A stretch of DNA of 64,000 nucleotides from assembly GCF_964019385.1 (NCBI RefSeq), contig NC_088650.1, forward strand, positions 24,525,211 to 24,589,210, given 5' to 3'. Positions 56,172 to 64,000 of the stretch are shown in pieces; the first letter of the stretch is position 1, and each line of letters begins with the position of its first letter. The notes under the pieces were generated by a model that worked only from the letters and a program-made list of their open reading frames with translations, was not told the origin of the DNA and ran no database searches. The translations under genes and the position numbers were made by a program. The DNA comes from Sycon ciliatum (taxonomy: Eukaryota > Porifera > Calcarea > Leucosolenida > Sycettidae).

Positions 56172-57212
56172 ATGGCGAATAGCGAAGGCCATGTACTGTC
56201 GGGTGTTCACTGCGTTGGCAGTGCTGAGGCTCTCACGGGCTCCGATGGTCAGCTTCAAACCTATGCCAGTGGATATCACCATCGTTTGTCCTCATTCACG
56301 ATTAGCTGCAATGTAAGCCCTCTAGACGGATGGGTCATGAAATTCTTGGCTACTAGTGATACTGAATCCTGCTTGTCCGAAGAGCGAGAGCCCATTGATG
56401 ATCTACAGCTGGATGATGATGGTGATCCAGTATTGAATCGGAGGGCAGCTCGCCATACTGAAGTGACTACAGCGCAGCAGACATGCATTGCAATTGAGCA
56501 CAGCATGGCGACGGCGTTGAAAGACGTCGGCCTCCAGGTGTGGTCCAGTGCCTTTCTTCTGTGCGATTTTATCATCTGGCAGCGAGCGCTATTCCGTGAC
56601 AGCACTGTACTCGAGTTGGGTTGTGGACCGGGGCTAGTTGGAATCGTGGCAGCTGTGTGCCGCCCGAAGGCTGTCATTTGCACCGACATTGCGGATGTCC
56701 TTCCGCTTTGTAAGAGGAACATTGAGCGCAACCAACACCTGTATCCACCGGGTGTGGTGACGCTTGTTAAGGATTTAAACTGGTTGAATGACTACGGGGA
56801 ATTTTCCTCGTCCCCGTCTGAGTTTGGCTGGAATGCTGAGCACCTTCGTTTGACTACACATGCGGATTATTTGCTTGCCAGTGATGTGGTGTACGATGAA
56901 GACCTCACAGAAGCGTTCTTTCGGTGGTTGCATTACCTCATGTCGTCTTCTCCAACTATGACTGCATTCCTTGCGACAGAGAAGCGGCTGAACTTCTCTG
57001 TCGACCTGCTAGAAGTCGCCAGTCCAGCTCATGCTCATTTTGAACAATGTATGGAGCAGCTGACCAACTGCAACTGTGACATGCACCGTGGTATGGAGTT
57101 TCGAGCAGCTCAAATTCCACTTGAATTCCCGTGTTACAACATGAGGGCTCGCTCACAGCATATGGGTATGATACGAATTGTCTTGCAACCGGATGCTAGC
57201 GATGCAACATAG
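56172..57212 (+). CDS. METTL22: METTL22-like protein-lysine methyltransferase, single exon
   Basis: 346 residues from the ATG at 56172 (an in-frame TTG lies 6 bases upstream). The SAM-binding motif I is STVLELGCGPGLVG at about 144-157, the motif II acidic residue is in ICTDIADVL (Asp172), and the class marker ASDVVYDEDLTEAFF is at about 236-250, with ATEKRLNF later. N-terminal GHVLSGVH and the acidic LDDDGDP also match METTL22, as does IEHSMATALKDVGLQVW. Known family members methylate a lysine on chaperone or DNA-binding proteins. Length is near that of vertebrate METTL22 (about 400). No intron interrupts it. A LINE ends 34 bases upstream, so the promoter may lie in or be replaced by repeat sequence. 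Confidence 0.9.
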   Translation: MANSEGHVLSGVHCVGSAEALTGSDGQLQTYASGYHHRLSSFTISCNVSPLDGWVMKFLATSDTESCLSEEREPIDDLQLDDDGDPVLNRRAARHTEVTTAQQTCIAIEHSMATALKDVGLQVWSSAFLLCDFIIWQRALFRDSTVLELGCGPGLVGIVAAVCRPKAVICTDIADVLPLCKRNIERNQHLYPPGVVTLVKDLNWLNDYGEFSSSPSEFGWNAEHLRLTTHADYLLASDVVYDEDLTEAFFRWLHYLMSSSPTMTAFLATEKRLNFSVDLLEVASPAHAHFEQCMEQLTNCNCDMHRGMEFRAAQIPLEFPCYNMRARSQHMGMIRIVLQPDASDAT

Positions 57213-59240
57213 ATCTACAAGCCCGTGCCGATATTGGTCTCACTAGCTACATGAAGTAGGTAAAAACGACTTACCGTTGCCGTTCGAACGACCCTGTATA
57301 AGATGGCCACCGCACTGCAGGTTGCACCCTACGCGTATGGCAGAATCCTGGATCAAGCAATAGTTACCGGAAATATTATGAGCACCCCGGGTGATGCTGC
57401 TGCTGCTGCTGCTGCTGAGCACTGAATTCTTGGGCCGCCCTCTCATCTTGTCAGTTACGCTGCTCAACAGAGTACTCTTTTCCCGATTTCCAACCCAGCT
57501 TGTTATGGGAAGAAAACGTGTGCCTCTATCAGCGTTCGACTGCTGTGATAGATTGTTGTTTGAGGTCGGGACTAGCTGCAGGATGCGCCGGTCTCTGTAA
57601 GTAAATGTGCATGTATGGGGGTTATTTCTCTTCGAACGTGCACTGGGAATATTGATGTCCTGGTCTGGGTTTGTGGAAGTATTTTCTTTTGCCTGTACTT
57701 TGAAGTATATGTAGATGCCAACAGCTGTGCAAGTATCATACGAATGAATTGAAAAACGTTTACCGGCATGGTGGTTAGCTAATGTGATGATGTAATGTTG
57801 GTACTGGTTAGCGATATAAATACTTGTGGTCCGTGTGTGTGCATGTGTGTCTGTTTGGAGATGCCTGTTCTTGGCTGGACCTGATCGCATTGTACATGGC
57901 TTTCATCAACTGCGACATTTTTTTTTCTCCTGCGTGTACTTTTGTATCCATGCAGGAAGGTTTGGTGTTGATAAGAAAGGATGGACATGTCGCCAACTTC
58001 CTTGGATTTAATTCCAGCGCCTGTCTACATGTTAGTGGTCGCAGGGAGGTGTAATGAACTGAGGTTTGTGAAAAAGTGGCTGCGTTCGTTCAGCTGACAA
58101 TGCCACCAGCTATTTTGCTAGTGTGTACTCTTACGATCACTTTTTGCTCCTCTGATTTCGGTGAAGATACATTTTATTGTTTGGTCGGAGCTCTCTGTTT
58201 ACACCACTACCTGAATATTGAAATGTCTGTTGCTTTCGGCTGTTAGCAATGCCTGTTCCGCTGTAAAGTGAGCTCACTTGGTGATGCTCCTGCTATGTAT
58301 TCATGTACATGTAGGACAATGTAAGTCACTGTACTTCAAGTGCGGTCTACAAGTATTTCTACTTTCTCCGACTCTGTGTGATAATCAGTACGTGCTCGCC
58401 TTGCCTGAACGCTCTACTCACATTGCAGTGCTCTACGTGTCTGTGTACTAGTTGACTGAATAATCTTCCATGCGTTATCGTTACCCTTTTTTTCTCAATA
58501 CCCGGATCACAGCTAGCGTTTTGCAGTCGATCAGCTTGTAGAGGCTTCGCTGTTCTGGGCCAACCAAGGAAGCCGTGTTCTTCCTCGGCTGTAATATCTG
58601 AAGAATTTTGAAAGGTGGCTCAAGTGTCATTCCGCAGGATCCTGGAAGCTCGAGCTACGCACAATGTCGTGTGGAGCATGCAAGTATGCTTCTTTTGAAG
58701 TGCATGTAACTAAAATGGAGAATGAACATGAGAGGTTTATGTCAGGTAGTCGTATAATAATATGTTTCTGTGATGGAAATCAGGGAGTCGAATGTCAAAA
58801 TACTGTATTTGCAAGTGTAACCCCCCCCCCCCAGCAGGGGTACATACATACTCCTCCCCGGGCAGGGGGTGCGTACAGTATGTACTCTTGAGTATTGGTA
58901 TAAATAGTGACTACTCCCTGCATCCATGATGATCCTGGCCTGGCTCTGATCGAGCTGATAGCTGGGGGTTATCCTGGCTATGTACTCTTGCTGATATCGA
59001 GAGTAGGTAAACTTTTTATCTACTCTTGCTGATAATCTAGAGTACAATCATGTAGATTACTCTTGTCAATCCTGCTGATGCATAATGGAAATGAAATACA
59101 AAAATACAATCGTCATGTAGCATTGACTTGAGATCTACACACATTCAAAAACAAACAAAAAATACCCGCGCACACAACAAACCAGTGCAACTGCAAGTGG
59201 CAGTGCAGCGCTAGTGCAGGTCATGAAGTGCCCGAGCGGA
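57213..59240. other. Intergenic between METTL22 and UGCG, mostly featureless
   Basis: Contains a (CTG)n run at 57390-57417, a C run at 58820-58831, and inverted CAGGGAGT ends at 58783 and 58919. A possible minus-strand exon lies at about 57275-57352 (acceptor GATCCAG, donor GTAAGT, reading DSAIRVGCNLQCGGHL) but has no neighbour exon or domain to support it. Confidence 0.4.
57390..57417. repeat. (CTG)n trinucleotide repeat
   Basis: About nine CTG units. Confidence 0.92.
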
Positions 59241-59245
59241 TACTA

Positions 59246-59516
59246 CAGTCCATTTCAAAACTATAGACGCATAGCTACAAAAACCGTAGGCAAAAACTGT
59301 TATGCCAGCCAGCATATCTGTGATCACTTTGTGCATAAATTTTTCCAGCGTCTGTTATCCAATCGTTTAGAAACTATAAAAATTATGAGAGTAATTGTGG
59401 AGCGGACCTGAGCAATATTCCGAAAACTATTCTCAAAAAGTTCAAGCCAAATTAATATCTGAAATACCTATTTCAAAAACACTGCGCATACTGCGGCATA
59501 GTTTTGAAATGGACTG
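59246..59516. mobile_element. MITE with CAGTCCATTTCAAAACTAT ends
   Basis: 19-base TIRs, flanked by TA on both sides, 271 bases, no frame. Tc1/mariner-like by ends and target. It lies about 300 bases upstream of the UGCG start codon. Confidence 0.85.
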
Positions 59517-59814
59517 TAGAGTACTCTAACTTCCGCTGAGTCGTAATAATACAACCAGATAATTATGTGATCTTGTTCGTAAGCTCCACGTGGAGGATGA
59601 CTCTTCCAAGCTTCACGATTGCATTGATGAATGGCTGCAGTAATACCTTTTCAAATTTTTGTTTCTCAAGCCAAAAGTTCTGCAGATGTTTGCTGGTATT
59701 TTCGGACAGCTCGTCGGCTTGTCGTTGTGATCATACGTGCTGGTGTTGTGTAGAGAGTACTGGGTTCTAGACTAGTAATTTTCTCGACACAGGGTCGAAC
59801 AGGTCCGCGGCGTA

Positions 59815-59906
59815 ATGTTCTCCAAACTCCTCTTTGGCATATCAGTGATTGTCCTCATTACAGAAGTTGTGCTGGCAATATTCCATGTAGTCGCATTAGC
59901 AGTGAG
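59815..59906 (+). CDS. UGCG: UGCG exon 1: N-terminal membrane anchor
   Basis: ATG plus 30 codons and two bases, donor GTGAGT. Almost wholly hydrophobic, ending VVALAV. Matches the family by position and character more than by sequence. Confidence 0.8.
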
Positions 59907-61109
59907 GTGAGTTTGTATTGCCGATGGTTCTCTTGTTGGGTCATTTGGGGATGTTCGATACAAGTGCAGTGCACTAGTAGTATGTCGATTGTAGATGAGG
60001 CGCTTTGTAATCGTCGAGGTACAGTGAGTAATGTAGGGCTTCATTGTTTAGCCAGCCTGGTTGAATCTAAGTTTATTCGGGGCGGGGGGGGGAGAGATAA
60101 AATCAAAGCACAAGGAACGCCCAAACAAAAACAAAGCACTTACAGCGCACATCCCTACTACTGTGCCCGATATCTTCCCAACTGCAGCCAGCACAACTCT
60201 TCTGACCATTGTCATTAGGTTTAGGCCTGTTTTGGAACTCCACTCTAAATAAAGCCTAAGAAAAACAACAACTAACTTCTGTGTTGTGTCAAGAGTACAT
60301 TGCTCCAAGAGTGTCCAACTCCAGTATCAGTGCTGTTCCTACGTACAGAATACTGGTAACTTCAAGATATCAATCTACATGTACTGATGTCACTATTTTT
60401 TTTATGCAATGCGCAGTGCATGCTTATTTTGAACTATTTTCAGACAGCTCCGTGAACTATTTCGTAGTGGTGGACATTCCGTAATGCGATCCTGTTCAAA
60501 CTGGTATGAGTAGACGTGTGATGCGCTGACATTATACAAGCATCTGCCCTCGGGCAGCCGATATCACATCATTCCACACTTGAATACAGCGAGCTTCTTG
60601 CTCTTCAGAAAGAAACTCACTCTTGTATAGCCGAGATATAGACTAGCCTGGCAGCAAGCTAGCTCCCCCCCCCCCCCCACACACACACACATTTTTTCCT
60701 GGGTGGAACCCTGGGCATGACAGCCATACAGAAGCCAATGGAGTGATTCTGTTTGCCGACAAAAAAGTATCATCACAAGAGTAATATTGCAACTAAAGGG
60801 TTAGTCTTAGAGCGACTGTTGTTTACTGACTGTGTGTTAGTTGTTTGGTGACTGCATGACCAGCATATTATCCAGGAGCTATGCCAAAAGGCTTTCAGAG
60901 TTATCTCTCAGGACGTCAACTAACCCAGAAAATGATTGTAGTTCCGAGGTTCCATCACAGTTCTTAGAAACCCAGTGAGAACTAGAGGTAGTGAATTCGG
61001 CCGTAATAGAGGAAGTGTATCTGTGTGTGTGTGTGGGGGGGGGGGGGGGGGGCTGCCTCTCTCTGTGTCTTTTTTCATGCATGTCTACCTCTGGCTCTCA
61101 CTTTCTCTG

Positions 61110-61168
<59 letters not shown>

Positions 61169-62415
61169 TTTTTGCCTGCCCTGTGCTCCCTGCAGCTTTG
61201 TATCTTTACATGGCACGTTCAAGAGAAAGAAAGACCAGAGCATTCACCATGCTGTGTCGATCATCAAGGTGGGAGGCTTGTCTTGGAGTGCATGGGTGAC
61301 GGTGGAAATCTAGGCAGTGAACTACATGTACATGCACTTCAATTCAATACTGGTCGAGATGCACTCAGCCTTTTATGGCCATGGGCATGAATCACTATCA
61401 CTGACCATACTTGGAAAAACAGCTATCACCAACATGGCATGTGGTTCTATTTTAGGCTTTTTAGCACATATACTGATTTACCTCATCCAGAATTAAAACT
61501 TTCCATGACCTTTTTTTATTCACAAGCTAAAGAGCAACTGTGCTGAAGAAATTCAGTTTAGTGGAACGAAAACCCTGCAGGACAGTGACTGAATATCTGT
61601 ACACAAATATGCAGAATATACTGGCGCTGTTCGAGTCTCACTCGGAATCACCATTGCTCGATTCCTCAGGGCTAGATTCACCAGAACTGACAAGTCGATC
61701 AAAGTCACGAAGTTTTTTGTTTCCGGAGGAAGTAGATGTGTGATCATCTTGACGCATGGATGCCGTGTGCTGAAATTGTCACTGCACGTGTAGTGCCGAC
61801 TACAGTCTGCTGGTGCGTTCTGTAGTGACCAGTGGTGACCGCACGCCTCCAACGTTGCACCCTAAATTTTGTTCTGAGAGAAAGTAAGTTTATGCTTGTG
61901 CTTGTAATGTCGCAATTAACTGTGGGTCGCAGCACGGTTGGAAAAAATCCTTCCGCTTTCGTGGTCTGGCACGAGGAAAACATGGATGCAATGAATGGGA
62001 TTTTCGGTCTTTGACCACTTGCTGGTGAGCTGATCTACTCACCTCCCACCGCTTTAGGAGCTGCATGCGAACCATGGTTTTTTTGGTAATGTCGTACATG
62101 ATGGTACATTACTGGATGATCATCACAATTCGTTACTTTCTCCGAGATTTTTTAGCTGTGACCACTGGAAGGATTCTGAATCTTTTCTCATCTGGTTATG
62201 CATTCTATTTTTAAATCATTCGTCTTGTGAAGTTGGTCTGTCTGTGTGTCTGTGTGTGCTCGCTCCTTTTATTTTTGTTATAGCCGTTGCTCGGGGCTGA
62301 TGGCCAAGAGGAAGTCAATTTAGAATCATTTTTCCAGCTAGACTATGAAATTGATAGAGTAAGTATTGCTGTGTTGAAGTGGGTAGTGAGGAGCCAGATT
62401 GAGAGAGACAGAGAC

Positions 62416-62465
<50 letters not shown>

Positions 62466-63819
62466 TGAAGGAAGAAACAGACAAATAGGCGATAGTTGAT
62501 CGGCAACCCTAACGAGTAACGATGACAAACTGACACTTGATCCTGTCAAAACGTTATGCATAAAGACGAGAGTCAGCGACTGAACCATTGTATGGAGCCA
62601 CAGACTTCTATTGGTGGATTTTACACATTTCGACTGCACTGGTCTCTTGCTGCGGTGTTGTTTTCCTTCGTGTGACTTTGGTACATGTATGTGTTCTTTG
62701 CTTGTCGCTTTGTGCTTGTAGTTTGAGCTGTTGATGTGTGTTGAAAGTAAAGAAGACCCGGTCATCCCCATTGTGCAGCGTCTGCAACAGAAATACCCCA
62801 ACGTCCGCTCTCAACTCTTCATTGGTTGGTCCATGTTTGCTCTCTCTCTCTGTTGACATTGGTGCTTTTAGCTGCGTTTGTTCGTATTTCTTGCATACAA
62901 TACAGGCTAGATTTTGACAAATTATTTCTCCTCCCATTCTGGTTTCCCCACTACTGCTGAACTACTAGTAACGTAGTTCAGTATAAAGTACCTTGGGTAA
63001 CGGGTATACATGTAGCGTAGTGTGGGTCATAACAGTTATTGCTAACTACATGTAAGCATCCGGCCAAGCAACCGCTCCACGCAAGAAGACGGCATTCATT
63101 TGCCGGACGTTTTCGCTCCCTTCTCTTCTGGGCAATACAACATGGATATTTTTATTTCCTGCGTGTTGCCCCTAAGAGAAGGGAGCCAAAACGAATGTTG
63201 TCTTCTCGTGTGTAGTGGTTGCATCGCCAGATGCTTAGGCTTACATGTTGTTAGGAATAACTGTTACTTGCACTCCGCTTTACGATGTGATATAAAGGGA
63301 TATAAATGTGATATAAACTTATTTGGAGGACCCTTCACAATACATTACCAGTCATTTGCCCTTGGCTATATAGATCTTAGCTATACAGTACCTTGACTAT
63401 ACAATGCCTTAGCTACACAGTACCTTGGCTGCACAGTATAGATTTGTATGGCCCTTGCAGGTACGTTACACTGAAGTTTCACCATATTGCTGTTGGTGGT
63501 CGACTGGTTCACTTTTTCCTTCTTTTTGTGTGTTTTTGTTGTTTTTGTTTGCTGCTTTGTTGTCAACGCCGGTACAGTAGCTTCAGAGTTGTACCCCTGT
63601 AACGCATTCAGGATTCATGTCAAATTCAACCGTGCAGTATTGCTTGTAATATTGTTCAACTCAGTTCATCTTGTGCTGACACTGCATCGCTTCTGCTGTC
63701 TTTTTGTGGCCGCTCAGGAGCTAAGAATGTTGGACTCAATCCGAAAATTAACAATATGGTACGGGCAGTTGAAGCAGCAAGGTGTCCTTGGCTGTGGATT
63801 GCGGACAGTGGCATATACG
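59815..63819 (+). CDS. UGCG: Ceramide glucosyltransferase (UGCG), first five coding exons, continues past the window
   Basis: Exons 59815-59906, 61196-61268, 62284-62358, 62722-62824 and 63718-63819, in continuous phase (2, 0, 0, 1, 1). Exon 1 encodes the N-terminal membrane anchor (MFSKLLFGISVIVLITEVVL...). Later exons match the family closely: SIIKPLLGADGQEEVNLESF, then FFQLDYEI, FELLMCVESKEDPVIPIVQR, QQKYPNVRSQLFIG, AKNVGLNPKINN and WLWIADSGI. The GT21 acidic motifs are present as the ED of KEDP and the Asp of ADSG; the third Asp and the (Q/R)xxRW motif must lie beyond the window. The enzyme transfers glucose from UDP-glucose to ceramide on the cytosolic face of the Golgi, the first step of glycosphingolipid synthesis. 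About 148 of roughly 390 residues are here. Confidence 0.92.
60660..60690. repeat. Poly-C followed by (AC)n
   Basis: About 13 Cs (60666-60678) then seven AC units, in UGCG intron 1. Confidence 0.85.
61035..61165. repeat. Poly-G run and (CT)n microsatellite before UGCG exon 2
   Basis: A G run at 61036-61052 and a CT tract at 61109-61165. The CT tract ends about 30 bases before the acceptor CCTGCAG, so it extends the polypyrimidine tract of the intron. Confidence 0.92.
61196..61268 (+). CDS. UGCG: UGCG exon 2
   Basis: 73 bases, acceptor CCTGCAG, donor GTGGGA. Reads SFVSLHGTFKRKKDQS then IHHAVSIIK, corresponding to the basic stretch and VSLLKPL of known UGCG proteins. Confidence 0.85.
61910..62080 (+). 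repeat. Dispersed repeat family R1, copy 3
   Basis: Same core as 1370-1500 and the inverse of 12130-12290. In UGCG intron 2. Confidence 0.65.
62284..62358 (+). CDS. UGCG: UGCG exon 3
   Basis: 75 bases, phase 0-0, PLLGADGQEEVNLESFF then QLDYEIDR. Acceptor TTATAG, donor GTAAGT. Confidence 0.92.
62403..62459. repeat. (GA)n microsatellite
   Basis: GA units with CAGA interruptions at the left, in UGCG intron 3, starting about 45 bases after the donor. Confidence 0.93.
62722..62824 (+). CDS. UGCG: UGCG exon 4
   Basis: 103 bases, FELLMCVESKEDPVIPIV... to RSQLFIG, phase 0 to 1. Acceptor CTTGTAG, donor GTTGGT (weak but phase-correct). Contains the first acidic motif. Confidence 0.92.
63366..63440 (+). 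repeat. Short tandem repeat, about 17-bp units
   Basis: About four copies of CTTRGCTAYACAGTACC with substitutions, in UGCG intron 4. Confidence 0.7.
63718..63819 (+). CDS. UGCG: UGCG exon 5
   Basis: 102 bases, AKNVGLNPKINNMVRAVEAA then RCPWLWIADSGIY, phase 1 to 1. Acceptor CGCTCAG, donor GTAGGT. The ADSG motif is the second catalytic acidic site of the family. Later exons are outside the window. Confidence 0.92.
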
Positions 63820-64000
63820 GTAGGTGTATGGTGTTGGCAGGCGACAAGAGTACAGATTACATAACCCCCAATATCATAGTGTGCAATTCCAGTCTGAGCT
63901 TGCGTCGGCGAATCTTCACATCTCGCGACGAACCCGTACACACTACCTGCACCCTGTCCATGATAACTACAGGATTTGCTTTAGGTACAGCTTTCTTGTA

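Noticed and set aside
57243..57890. 215-codon minus frame downstream of METTL22
   Set aside because: Low-complexity Ser run from the CTG repeat; only an isolated, unsupported 78-base exon-like piece inside it.

Overview
The window looks like part of an intron-rich animal nuclear genome, most likely a marine invertebrate; a sponge or another early-branching animal would fit, but the sequence does not prove it. The evidence is GT-AG introns of 0.3 to 4 kb, metazoan multidomain genes (LRR/Ig/EGF, a Dbl-family RhoGEF, ceramide glucosyltransferase, METTL22), very many long microsatellites, and many classes of transposable element.

Region 1 (1 to 27 kb) is dominated by one large minus-strand gene, pieced together here from 22 coding exons between 26958 and 3237. 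It encodes a signal peptide, an EGF repeat, an LRRNT cap, 13 leucine-rich repeats (one per exon, all phase 2), an LRRCT cap, an Ig-like domain and at least three EGF repeats, two with calcium-binding signatures. Its last exon was not found. Immediately downstream on the same strand a second LRR gene begins (signal peptide plus LRRNT at 2481-2258, one LRR exon at 1815-1744) and leaves the window. The introns of the large gene hold microsatellites, three minisatellites, hairpin elements, SINEs, a TIR element and a deleted Ty3/Gypsy-type element with an exact 5-bp target-site duplication (TSD).

Region 2 (27 to 45 kb) has no host gene I can recognise. It holds two copies of a pogo/Tigger-like non-autonomous element (one with another MITE inside it), a long foldback element, and an apparently intact, recently inserted Ngaro/DIRS-type tyrosine-recombinase retrotransposon (37274-43068, minus strand) with gag, RT-RNase H and YR frames and the split direct repeats of the class. 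Just beyond it is a 27-bp palindrome flanked by a perfect 10-bp duplication; a related copy elsewhere in the window preserves the empty site.

Region 3 (45 to 64 kb) carries three host genes: a PLEKHG-like RhoGEF (minus, exons 51127-48833 and 45117-44998), a METTL22-like methyltransferase (plus, single exon 56172-57212) and the first five coding exons of a UGCG-like ceramide glucosyltransferase (plus, 59815 to the window edge). The RhoGEF intron contains a 1.9-kb TIR element with three other TIR elements inside it. Two copies of the 3' end of one LINE family lie tail to tail and form near-identical inverted arms of about 730 bp; the longer copy ends 34 bp before the METTL22 start codon.

The host genes share no obvious pathway. 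The LRR products are predicted to be secreted or cell-surface proteins, the RhoGEF to activate Rho-family GTPases, METTL22 to methylate protein lysines, and UGCG to make glucosylceramide.
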